Translations under genes and position numbers: made by a program
NCBI GenBank assembly: GCA_011391085.1
Contig: JAABRD010000005.1
Location: 62,001-126,000, forward strand
Origin: Thiotrichaceae bacterium
GTDB lineage: Bacteria > Pseudomonadota > Gammaproteobacteria > Beggiatoales > Beggiatoaceae
Length of the DNA stretch: 64,000 bases
Direction: 5' to 3'
The notes under the pieces: model-generated
Database searches by the model: none
What the model was told of the DNA's origin: nothing
Seen by the model: the letters and a program-made list of their open reading frames with translations, nothing else
In this document: in pieces, positions 45,801-52,896 of the stretch
Numbering within the stretch: position 1 is the stretch's first letter
Layout: each line of letters begins with the position of its first letter

Positions 45801-47917
45801 AGACGATTCCAATCGAAATCTGGGGTACCCCCATCTTTGATGAACAGGGGGAGATTACCTATGCGATGGTGGCGTTTCAAGATATTACGGAACGGAAACG
45901 TGCTGAAGAGGAACGGGGGAATTATTTGCATCTGTTGGAAGAGAAGGTGGAGGAACGTACCCACAAGTTAAGGGAAAATGAACGAATTTTAGCTGATGCC
46001 CAACGGATGGCGTTGCTTGGTAGTTGGGTATGGGATATAAAAACTGGGACGGTGCAAAGGTCGGCCCAGGACTGTCGAAATTTTTGTATAGACCCGGATC
46101 AATATACGCCCACCTATGAGGATTTCATTGCCCACATTCATCCTGACGACAAAGGAATCATGGATGCCATGGTTGAAAAGTGCATCATGGAAGGGCAGAC
46201 CGCGGAAGTGGAGTTTCGCGTTCTGTGGCCTGGTGACCAGGTTCGCACGATGCGTTCTCAAGCGGAGTTGGAAATGGATGCTTCTGGGACTCCGATTCGG
46301 TTGAAAGGTTTTACCCAGGATATTACTGAACGTAAACGGATGGAGGTGGCATTGCAAGACCAATTCCAATTTATGGAGGACATGTTGCAAGCGATTCCCA
46401 ATCCGATTTTTTACACTGACGGTTGCGGACACTATCTGGGTTGTAACAGGGCGTTTGAAGAGTTCACGGGGTATCACAAAACCCATATTATGGGGAAAAC
46501 GGCATTTGAGTTATGGCCTTCGCAACATGCTAAAGTGTTCCATGAATATGATTTGGTTTTATTGCAACAACCGGGGATTCAAGTGTATGAATCGAAAATG
46601 CCTCATGCCGACGGAACGTTCCGTCATATTATCACGACCAAGGCGACTTATACGAATGCGGCTGGACTGGTGATCGGATTGGTTGCCGTCATTACAGATA
46701 TTAATGAACGGAAGCGCACGGAGGAGGCGTTACGTTTGTCACAATTTTCGCTAGATAGGTCCGCCGATGGCATTTTATGGATGCGTCCGGATGGTCGTCA
46801 CCTCTATGTCAATGATGCACTCTGTGCGGCCCTGGGCTACTCACGCGAGGAGTTGTTGACCATGAGTATTTGCAATATTGATCCCAATATTTCGGCAACC
46901 ACTTGGGAAAGACATTGGTTAGAGTATAAGCGGCATGGTTTCTTGACTTTTGAGAGTTCGTATAGTCGTAAAGGCGGTCAAGTGTTCCCTGTTGAAATTA
47001 CCCAGAACTATCTGGAATATAAGGGCAAAGAATACTTGTGCGCCTTCATTCGCGATATTACGGAACGGAAGCAAGCGGAGGAGAAGTTGCAACAGGCGAA
47101 GCAAGCGGCAGAAACGGCTTTACAACAGTTACGAGATACGCAACAGCAGTTGATTGAAGCGGCCAAGATGGCGGAGTTGGGTAATTTAGTGGCAGGGGTT
47201 GCCCATGAGATCAACACTCCGATTGGGATTGGTGTCACGGCAGCCTCCAGATTAGATACGCTGACTCGTGAACTGACCGGCTTGTATGACAGTAACAAAA
47301 TGAAGCGTACCGATTTGGAAAAATATTTGAAGTCCGCTACGCAAGGCAGTGATTTGATTTTGAAAAATTTATCGCGGGCGGCAGAATTAGTACAAAGTTT
47401 TAAACAAGTGGCCGTGGATCAGACGGGAGACCAGCAACGTACTTTCGTGTTGAAAGATTATCTGCATGAAATTTTGACCAGTCTGCGCCCAGAGTTGAAA
47501 CGTACCAAACATCAAGTGACCATTGTGTGTACCCAGGACATCACTTTACATAGTTATCCTGGTGTGTTTTATCAGGTCGTTACGAATATGGTGATGAATT
47601 CTTTGATACATGGGTTTCGAGAGAAACCAGAAGGTCAGATGACAATTACCGCTTCTTTGGTGTCGACGGAGGAGGTCACGGGGAAAGTGTCAACTTGGTT
47701 ACACCTTAACTATTCTGATGATGGCAGAGGTATCCCCGCAGAAGTGTTACCTCGCATTTTTGATCCGTTTTTTACCACCAATCGGCAGGGAGGGGGTAGC
47801 GGTTTGGGATTGCACATTGTGTACAATTTGGTGACGCATAAGTTGGGCGGGATAATTCACTGTGACAGTGTAGTAGGGGAGGGGACGACGTTTCGAATGA
47901 AGATTCCGGTTGGGTAG
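42809..47917 (+). CDS. Hybrid sensor kinase with two histidine-kinase modules, a receiver and PAS domains
   Basis: I start at ATG 42809 (1,702 residues), because the longer frame from 42596 is MITE DNA. Order: TM1 (RTVLILPFIILIFAVVGLVG), dCACHE-like periplasmic sensor (about 45-325), TM2 (about 347-368), HisKA with His455 (ANTSHELRTPLNGI), HATPase (NLVGNAIKFTEKG, DTGIGIP, GGTGLGLAV), receiver with Asp824 (LILLDVMMPYMTG), four PAS domains with PAC motifs (DITERKR), then a second HisKA with His1466 (GVAHEINTPIGIG) and HATPase (DPFFTTNRQGGGSGLGL). Both kinase cores are complete. No partner regulator is adjacent. Confidence 0.9.
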   Translation: MFTFKSLNFLFYKISRGIPLRTVLILPFIILIFAVVGLVGWLSFQNGQKAVVNLASQLQNEVTTHIRQHLETYLNKPHWVNQVTVDAFRIGQLDFSNWAGLEPHLWSQLQQFDTITHIAVVQSTGEYVGVTRTQTGAVQIETLDKMTPDSLQKWEVDNQGQRKILRETIPHFMPQELPWYKDAVAAHKPGWSANFSASKQILVAHYPFYDKQGNLLAVVSTEVKLADLCRFLKNVKLSQVGHTFLMDTTGFIVANSIPDSSISKKTEVNGAKSSELLTTMSQSTLQQIGNLATLEKPEKLFLETAGIRHFLQVTPFTDKHGLRWFIVVTVPETAFMGHIHAHKYFTMLVFLFTLAIAMGFGLLTSRWVIQPLLRLNLVAKDFTAGAKREEFEFEHAALFKLSESRFTAQELWELANSFLRMTKQLQTLFTSLEAKNEDLRYLNKLRDEFLANTSHELRTPLNGIIGIAESLYEGSTGTLSSDTLYNVGMVIASGRRLANLIDDILNFSKKDKKIELHIQAVKLRDLAQVVINLSQTLANKKRLQLVNSVPENFPPAAADGNRVQQILINLVGNAIKFTEKGWIDISAKVTETKDKTKSSRWLAITVADTGIGIPSDKTAKIFESFEQVEGYPSGQYSGGTGLGLAVSRQLVRLHNGNIWVESIVGEGSRFTFTLPIAEEMPNSSATIEVQTSHREPDSAPPPLPMINKDHQLSRPLSVSSVRWAQSRSTAIGPTTPPLTAELGLGTVAKISTSRLTPESNSLLTTTANNQGIFTILIVDDEPVNLHVLVNYLSLHHYAITQASSGPEALDMIDQGLMPDLILLDVMMPYMTGYEVTQKIREKWAASDLPILLLTAKNQEQDLVTGLEVGANDYLIKPVSKNELLARIKTHIHIKQLKAETLRLTLESERRLKQFMEAVPVGVFVTDKSGHPYYANQRAQELLGKGVMPEATNEQFAKIYQIYLASSSQLYPDEKIPALQALHGHSATVDDMEIRRHDKTIPIEIWGTPIFDEQGEITYAMVAFQDITERKRAEEERGNYLHLLEEKVEERTHKLRENERILADAQRMALLGSWVWDIKTGTVQRSAQDCRNFCIDPDQYTPTYEDFIAHIHPDDKGIMDAMVEKCIMEGQTAEVEFRVLWPGDQVRTMRSQAELEMDASGTPIRLKGFTQDITERKRMEVALQDQFQFMEDMLQAIPNPIFYTDGCGHYLGCNRAFEEFTGYHKTHIMGKTAFELWPSQHAKVFHEYDLVLLQQPGIQVYESKMPHADGTFRHIITTKATYTNAAGLVIGLVAVITDINERKRTEEALRLSQFSLDRSADGILWMRPDGRHLYVNDALCAALGYSREELLTMSICNIDPNISATTWERHWLEYKRHGFLTFESSYSRKGGQVFPVEITQNYLEYKGKEYLCAFIRDITERKQAEEKLQQAKQAAETALQQLRDTQQQLIEAAKMAELGNLVAGVAHEINTPIGIGVTAASRLDTLTRELTGLYDSNKMKRTDLEKYLKSATQGSDLILKNLSRAAELVQSFKQVAVDQTGDQQRTFVLKDYLHEILTSLRPELKRTKHQVTIVCTQDITLHSYPGVFYQVVTNMVMNSLIHGFREKPEGQMTITASLVSTEEVTGKVSTWLHLNYSDDGRGIPAEVLPRIFDPFFTTNRQGGGSGLGLHIVYNLVTHKLGGIIHCDSVVGEGTTFRMKIPVG

Positions 47918-47924
47918 TGGTTTA

Positions 47925-48080
47925 GTGGATAGCGGTTTAGTGGATAGTGAAAAATGACAACATGCGGGACTAGAGGCTTCAGCCGGAAAACGGGGTACGG
48001 CACCGGCTGAAGCCTCTAGTCCATCCTAATTTTTTCACTATCCACTATCCACTAAACCACTATCCGCTATCCACTAACCC
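47925..48080. repeat. Heptamer arrays and family A palindrome
   Basis: GTGGATAGCGGTTTAGTGGA (47934-47950), a palindrome GGACTAGAGGCTTCAGCCGG...CCGGCTGAAGCCTCTAGTCC (47967-48022), then CTATCCACTATCCACTAAAC (48030-48080). The array runs to the stop codon of gspJ. Confidence 0.85.
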
Positions 48081-48081
48081 G

Positions 48082-48741
48082 CTATCCACTAACCCGAAAT
48101 AATCGAACTAATCGTTCCCAATTCTTCACCGTCAACGTTACTTCTATTGCGATCAAAGTGATTGGAGGCGGGGGCTTTTCCTCGGTGACAGGAGGAGGGA
48201 GAGTAGAATCAAGTGAGTCTAATGGTGGCCATTGGGGATGCCATTGAAATTGGTTATCTAGGAAACGAAATTGTAAATTCTCGACTTCGGTTAATAATTT
48301 TACTTGAATAGGTTGCGAGTCTTGGGCACGGTCAAGGACTTGCCAATAGGTTCGGTACAGTGTTTGGCCTTGAGTAAGATAAGCCACTCGTTGTAAAAAA
48401 CTGCGTGGTTGAAGCGCAGGGTTACGCCAACCAGCGTGAGTCAGTTCTAAGGTGGATTCAGTGCCTTGCAAAGCGGGTTGTAAGTCGCCATATTCATCAC
48501 GAATAGGGCGTCCAACAGATTGTTCAAGGTCGCGTTCTAACCAAGTGAACGTCATTTGTAAATGGGTCAGTTGATTAGCATAGTGATCAGTTTGAGTGCG
48601 TAGCGTCAGAATGGTATGTAAACCCTTGTAAGCAAGGGTAGCAATGATTGCAAAAATGGCCAGGGCCACCAGTAATTCTAGTAAAGTAAAACCTAAATAT
48701 CTGATTTTATAATTATTTTTTGAAGTTGGGAAGAAAACCAA
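48082..48741 (-). CDS. gspJ: Type II secretion minor pseudopilin
   Basis: The protein has 219 residues. A 17-residue basic leader (ending RYLG) precedes FTLLELLVALAIFAIIATLA, a prepilin site with cleavage Gly17-Phe18 and Glu at +5. RTQTDHYANQLTHLQMTFTW, LERDLEQSVGRPIRDEYGDL and LQRVAYLTQGQTLYRTYWQV match GspJ, the wide-tipped pseudopilin at the end of the T2SS pseudopilus. No other gsp gene is in the window, so the system must be completed elsewhere. The stop lies at the edge of a heptamer array. Confidence 0.9.
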   Translation of the reverse strand: MVFFPTSKNNYKIRYLGFTLLELLVALAIFAIIATLAYKGLHTILTLRTQTDHYANQLTHLQMTFTWLERDLEQSVGRPIRDEYGDLQPALQGTESTLELTHAGWRNPALQPRSFLQRVAYLTQGQTLYRTYWQVLDRAQDSQPIQVKLLTEVENLQFRFLDNQFQWHPQWPPLDSLDSTLPPPVTEEKPPPPITLIAIEVTLTVKNWERLVRLFRVSG

Positions 48742-48822
48742 AGGACCTCCGTTAGAGGGTATAAAAAAATTATCTGACTTTTTTCGTTTTAGAGTGTGTT
48801 ATTGTGTTAAAATGTTTTTCAA

Positions 48823-48855
48823 GAGAAACTTAGTTTTTTCTAAAAACTTAGTTTC
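48823..48855. repeat. AGAAACTTAGTTTTTTC palindrome, family F
   Basis: AGAAACTTAGTTTTTTCTAA and AAAACTTAGTTTCT lie between the divergent gspJ and thioredoxin genes. The AT-rich stretch around it (48742-48914) must hold both promoters. Confidence 0.65.
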
Positions 48856-48914
48856 TGATTGATTGACAATGTCTTTAGTATAAATTCTAACTACTTAATT
48901 TTTTTGGTGTCACC

Positions 48915-49286
48915 ATGGCTACAGTTAAACTCTCTTTGCAAAACATCGATCAAGTTGTTGAAAATAATGACATCGTCATTATTGATTTTTGGGCACCGTG
49001 GTGTGCCCCATGTCGTAGCTTCGCGCCCACGTTCGAAAGTGTGTCGGAGAAGTTCCCTGATGTTATCTTCGGTAAGGTCAACACGGAAGAAGAACAAGCG
49101 TTGGCGGTTCAATATCAGATTCGTTCCATTCCCACGTTGATGATTTTCCGTGAGAAAATCATCATTTACAGACAATCGGGGAGTTTGCCCGCACACTATC
49201 TTGAGGATGTTCTCAACAAGGCGAAAGCGTTGGACATGAATATGGTGCGTGAGGAAGTGGCGAAACAATCCCCAGCGAGTGCGTAA
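48915..49286 (+). CDS. Thioredoxin
   Basis: The protein has 123 residues. The thioredoxin fold has the active site WCAPC (Cys30, Cys33) within VIIDFWAPWCAPCRSFAPTF, the cis-proline loop RSIPTLMIF and a long C-terminal helix. The Ala at the second position of the CxxC differs from the common CGPC and may shift the redox potential. No signal peptide, so it acts in the cytoplasm. Neighbours do not suggest a specific partner. Confidence 0.9.
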   Translation: MATVKLSLQNIDQVVENNDIVIIDFWAPWCAPCRSFAPTFESVSEKFPDVIFGKVNTEEEQALAVQYQIRSIPTLMIFREKIIIYRQSGSLPAHYLEDVLNKAKALDMNMVREEVAKQSPASA

Positions 49287-49290
49287 GCAT

Positions 49291-49881
49291 TTATCCGCTG
49301 ATTTCCTTGATAGGACGGGCTGGAAGTCCCACCGCTAGAGTATGAGGAGGAATGTCTTTCGTTACCACGGCATTTGCCCCTATCACGGCGTTATCTCCAA
49401 TCGTCACACCAGCTAAGACGGTGACTCCTCTACCAATCCACACATTTGAACCAATCACAATGGGTGCGCTGGTGTGTCCTGCATAACGGTTTAAACCAGT
49501 GGTCGTGACGCGGTGATTGGCGTCGCGAATACTGGTATATTCTCCAATCATGGTACCTGTGCCAATGCGAATACTGGCAAAGGAGACTAAATGAACCCCA
49601 CGGGATAACACGACTTCATCTCCCAGAGAGATACTCCCTTGGTCTTGCGTTTCTAAATATAATTCTCTGTACAAACAGAGATTTTTACCAAAACTCAAGT
49701 GCCCTGTCCCATGTACTTCTGGACAACTATGGACGACGACACTGGGATCCAGTGGTGTACGAATTTTAGCAGCTAAACAAGCGTGGGCCCATAAGCGTTG
49801 CCAAGGACGTTGAACTGCATTGATTCCAACGGCCAGCGGTTTGAGGACTTGAGTGGCTAATTTTTTAATGAATCTGGACAT
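49291..49881 (-). CDS. Left-handed beta-helix acyltransferase
   Basis: From ATG 49881 the protein has 196 residues; the longer frame from 49959 adds residues encoded by GTCCAAAACACG repeats. Hexapeptide repeats run through ISLGDEVVLSRGVHLVSFAS, IGTGTMIGEYTSIRDANHRV (His for catalysis) and IGSNVWIGRGVTVLAGVTIG, ending with the DIPPHTLAVGLPARPI block. This is a maltose/serine/sugar O-acetyltransferase-like fold. With the nucleotidyltransferase gene behind it, it probably decorates an exopolysaccharide or O-antigen sugar. Substrate unknown. Confidence 0.85.
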   Translation of the reverse strand: MSRFIKKLATQVLKPLAVGINAVQRPWQRLWAHACLAAKIRTPLDPSVVVHSCPEVHGTGHLSFGKNLCLYRELYLETQDQGSISLGDEVVLSRGVHLVSFASIRIGTGTMIGEYTSIRDANHRVTTTGLNRYAGHTSAPIVIGSNVWIGRGVTVLAGVTIGDNAVIGANAVVTKDIPPHTLAVGLPARPIKEISG

Positions 49882-49891
49882 ATTTAATAGA

Positions 49892-49953
49892 AAAAGGAGT
49901 CCAAAACAGGTTTTGGATTCTGATGGTGAAAAAGGAGTCCAAAACACGTTTTG
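49892..49953. repeat. GGAGTCCAAAAC palindrome, family G
   Basis: Two GGAGTCCAAAAC units with GTTTTGGA arms separate the acyltransferase and nucleotidyltransferase genes. A fully mirrored relative lies at 52835-52871. Confidence 0.7.
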
Positions 49954-49971
49954 GACCACCTCCGACAGTTA

Positions 49972-51390
49972 TTACCCATTAATCTTAAAACAAGCCGCCA
50001 TTCCGCGCAACAGCCAAACTATATCTGTTCCCAAGTGACGAGTCCGGGCATAATAGGCTTCGGCTAACAGACGTTCTTCAGTAGGGGCGTTGGCAGGGAT
50101 TGTCAGTTGACTGGGGCCAATGAGGCCAACTGGGGCACTGTCACGTACAGTTTCCCAGGCTGCTATACGAGTGGCAGCTTCTGCTGGCGTTTCTGGAGAC
50201 ACGCCAACCATACGGAGTTGGCCGCTAATCACGGCTAATAGTTTAGGGAGGTGACGCAACAGAATGAAGTTAGTAGCCCATTCATGGGTAATAAAATCTT
50301 GGGGATGGGCAATGCCCAAGGAGTCTCTCCAGATCAGGTTGCCGCGTAATTTAACGGTGCGAAGAGGGGCGTCTGGGTTTTGAAAATATGCGATAACGGC
50401 TGCCAATGGCCATAGGGGTAAAGAAAGGAGGAAACTCAATAATCCTAAACCGCGATTGACTAAACTGGATAGTGGTTTACTCAACGTTTCGGTAGGCAAG
50501 TTAGCTAATAAGAAGTTGTCAATCACTTGAACGATTGCGCCGGTATCAATTCGTATCAGTAAGTTACCCCAAACGATGGCGTTTCGTAGTTCTATTCCAG
50601 GTCCAATATAGCTGTTAGGCAGCACCACGGTATTTTGCAAGATTGCGTGGTGGTCCACCACGACTTCGTTGCACAGTACCACTTTATCCAGTAAAAACGC
50701 TTGTGGATGGACTTGACAATAAGCCCCTACCAGTCCCATATTCCCTTCGCGTACTTTGGAACGCCGACCGACGCGCAAATTGTCGTGATATACTTGTCCT
50801 GGCACCACCAAGTTAGCATAACGTTCGGCAGCCACGTCTAAATTGGCTTGATGATAATTTCGTAAAGAGTCTAAAAAGGAGATGTTACCCTTCATCGCTA
50901 AGGTAGAAAGACCTTCTTCGATAGTGGAAAGTGGGGAATGGAGAGTGGAAAAGGTCTGTCTGTGTAGTAAGCAAACGCCAGCATGATTCCCGTTGATAGT
51001 GGCAATCACGCTACTTGGTTGCAAGGAGGCTTGGGCTAAAAATTCGGGCAGTTGAAAACTGCGTAACAGGTCTCCCCGAATCAACAAGTATTCAGAGTCT
51101 GTCAAGGTGTCTCCCAGGCGAGTCAAAACCGTCATGGGTTCTTCTTGGCCACGACTGAGGACATAATCAAATTGCATTCCCCAACGTTCCCCATTGCCCA
51201 AACAGTGTTCTACCAAATCAGCGTGGGCCGAAATGACGATGATCACTTGTTGGATATTGGTTGTTAACAAGCAGTCCAATGTGTATTCAATCAATGGTTT
51301 AGCCGCTATGGGGAGTAATGCCACACAGGTTTTTTGAGTCAGTGGTTGAAGTTCGGTACCGAGACGGTCTGCAAATAAGATGGCTTTCAT
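49972..51390 (-). CDS. NDP-sugar nucleotidyltransferase-like protein fused to a sugar-transferase-like C-terminus
   Basis: The protein has 472 residues. An N-terminal nucleotidyltransferase fold (about 1-130) begins MKAILFADRLGTELQPLTQK. The usual signature G-G-x-G-T-R-L-x-P-L-T-x-x-x-P-K-P is changed (DRLGTELQPLTQKTCVALLP), so catalysis is doubtful. A beta-helix stretch follows (VVLCNEVVVDHHAILQNTVV, GPGIELRNAIVWGNLLIRID). The last ~150 residues (LRGNLIWRDSLG, SGQLRMVGVSPETPAEAATR, PVGLIGPSQLTIP) resemble the catalytic end of bacterial WcaJ/EpsL-type phosphosugar transferases. Overall it fits exopolysaccharide assembly, as regulator or scaffold if not enzyme. Confidence 0.7.
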   Translation of the reverse strand: MKAILFADRLGTELQPLTQKTCVALLPIAAKPLIEYTLDCLLTTNIQQVIIVISAHADLVEHCLGNGERWGMQFDYVLSRGQEEPMTVLTRLGDTLTDSEYLLIRGDLLRSFQLPEFLAQASLQPSSVIATINGNHAGVCLLHRQTFSTLHSPLSTIEEGLSTLAMKGNISFLDSLRNYHQANLDVAAERYANLVVPGQVYHDNLRVGRRSKVREGNMGLVGAYCQVHPQAFLLDKVVLCNEVVVDHHAILQNTVVLPNSYIGPGIELRNAIVWGNLLIRIDTGAIVQVIDNFLLANLPTETLSKPLSSLVNRGLGLLSFLLSLPLWPLAAVIAYFQNPDAPLRTVKLRGNLIWRDSLGIAHPQDFITHEWATNFILLRHLPKLLAVISGQLRMVGVSPETPAEAATRIAAWETVRDSAPVGLIGPSQLTIPANAPTEERLLAEAYYARTRHLGTDIVWLLRGMAACFKING

Positions 51391-51417
51391 GGTGTTTCAA
51401 GATTCGATATGTTCTCC

Positions 51418-51471
51418 AGGCGTCCAAAGCACAGCTTTGCCACGGACAAAGCCACGCTTTGGACTCCTGGA
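51418..51471. repeat. GCGTCCAAAGC palindrome, family G
   Basis: GCGTCCAAAGCACAGCTTTG and CAAAGCCACGCTTTGGACTC form a strong stem upstream of the nucleotidyltransferase gene; it could end transcription from the membrane-protein pair. Confidence 0.7.
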
Positions 51472-51492
51472 TAAGAATTTATGAGTGAAAAT

Positions 51493-52101
51493 TTATACCT
51501 TGGTTTTAAAACGATTCAGTTCTTGGCGAAGGATTTCCCAAGCAAAGAGGGTTAAGCATAAACACGCCCACAGTTTACTGAGGTCTTCCAATGACAGACG
51601 TAAGAACATCTGGGATGGAAATTTGGCATCGATGATGACCATGGTAGCAAATAAAATGGCGCCACTGTATAAGTAAAATCGTACTGGTCGAGGTCGTTTT
51701 GACAGGTTGCCCAGGGTCGCCAAGAAAACGATTTCAAGAAGACCTAAGCCTAAAATGAGATAGGCATCGTTGTGTCTTATCCATAGTCCAATCGCTTCGT
51801 GAATGGCAAAGCGGTCATCGGCACCTAGATAGGTGAACAGGAGGAGTTGGGACCAGTAAAATAGGTAGTCTTGACGTTGCTGTTGCTTGTCTATGAGTTG
51901 TAGACACACCCCGAATAACAGTGCCGTTAGCCAGAGAAGAGTGGCGCACAGGGTGGTGTTGATAGCATAGAAAAAGACGGGTCCTTCGATGTCGATGAAA
52001 TAGTTGCGCACATAGTCTTGTGACGTAGTGGCTTCTATGCCCATTAATAGGAGGGTATAGATAGCCAACAAGGAGAACAGGAGGAGGCGTGGAGTGTTCA
52101 T
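51493..52101 (-). CDS. Membrane protein with D-D-R-F-A-I-H-E motif (paired with the next gene)
   Basis: The protein has 202 residues and about six TM segments (LFSLLAIYTLLLMGIEATTS at the start, FYLYSGAILFATMVI near the end). A short conserved-looking stretch, GADDRFAIHEAIGLWIRHND, faces a membrane border. The next gene upstream codes a similar motif (SADEVASIHETVG), so the two are probably divergent paralogues. Starts and stops overlap by 4 bases (ATGA), hence co-translation. The family was not recognised; acidic and histidine residues could bind metal. Confidence 0.6.
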   Translation of the reverse strand: MNTPRLLLFSLLAIYTLLLMGIEATTSQDYVRNYFIDIEGPVFFYAINTTLCATLLWLTALLFGVCLQLIDKQQQRQDYLFYWSQLLLFTYLGADDRFAIHEAIGLWIRHNDAYLILGLGLLEIVFLATLGNLSKRPRPVRFYLYSGAILFATMVIIDAKFPSQMFLRLSLEDLSKLWACLCLTLFAWEILRQELNRFKTKV

Positions 52102-52811
52102 AATTTGTATTGTCTGGCGATCATCAGGGAACCTAAAAAGAGGCTGTACATGCCAATGATTTCAACCGTTTCCTCTACGCAAGTCAAGACGGTGAGAGTG
52201 TCTTTATGTGCTTCGAGTGCTTCGAGGACAAATACGCCTGGGAGGCAGATGAGTGCAATTAGTAAAGTCCATAACACGCTTTGCCGTTGTCCGTAAGGAT
52301 TGGGCAAGTTGGCAATGACTTGATAAAGGGAGTGGGCGATGGCAAGAAACACGATGAGTAAGAGAGGGGCGAAGAGGGGTACCCAGAAGAAGCCTTGGTC
52401 TTCCACGTTAGCACCTGCTACCATGAGATTAAAGATGAAACGTCCAACGGTTTTTCCTACCGTTTCATGGATGCTGGCGACTTCATCGGCGGATAGTAGG
52501 CAGGCACCGATAGCACCCAGTTGAAAGATGAACCGGGTGAAACGTGAGACTTGGTATTCTGGTGAGTGTCCCCACCCCAGGAGGAGTAGGCTGAGACTGG
52601 CAACTAAAAAAATTATGCTGGAGAACCAGGTGGCTAGGGTATTTTCTTCGCGCAAGTCTAGCAGTTGTAAAATACGATGTAAATTGAAACCAAAAAGTCG
52701 TTGCCATTCTCCCCCCTGGGTGAAGTAGTTTAAAAAAGTCGTCAAGACGAAAAAGAGTGAGAGGATAAGTAAAGGGAATGCGAATTTTTCTAGGAGGTAG
52801 TGAAGTTTCAT
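52098..52811 (-). CDS. Membrane protein with S-A-D-E-x3-I-H-E motif
   Basis: The protein has 237 residues with about six TM segments. Motif SADEVASIHETVG lies after the third, and LEALEAHKDTLTVLTCVEE plus TVEIIGMYSLFLGSLMIA near the end contribute more acidic residues in a membrane helix. It resembles the 51493 protein in layout and motif. It is the first gene of the pair; a perfect palindrome (52835-52871) lies before its ATG. Function unknown; position beside polysaccharide-type genes is the only clue. Confidence 0.6.
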   Translation of the reverse strand: MKLHYLLEKFAFPLLILSLFFVLTTFLNYFTQGGEWQRLFGFNLHRILQLLDLREENTLATWFSSIIFLVASLSLLLLGWGHSPEYQVSRFTRFIFQLGAIGACLLSADEVASIHETVGKTVGRFIFNLMVAGANVEDQGFFWVPLFAPLLLIVFLAIAHSLYQVIANLPNPYGQRQSVLWTLLIALICLPGVFVLEALEAHKDTLTVLTCVEETVEIIGMYSLFLGSLMIARQYKL

Positions 52812-52834
52812 AAAAAATGTCGTCGTGTGAGTTG

Positions 52835-52871
52835 TCCAAAACGTGTGTTGGACTCCAACACACGTTTTGGA
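52835..52871. terminator. TCCAAAACGTGTGTTGGA palindrome
   Basis: TCCAAAACGTGTGTTGGA (52835-52852) and TCCAACACACGTTTTGGA (52854-52871) are exact mirror arms separated by one base. It falls between the hypB stop and the membrane-pair start on the minus strand and may end hypB transcription. It belongs to repeat family G. Confidence 0.55.
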
Positions 52872-52896
52872 TATTTAGTTGTCCAGTATTAATTTT

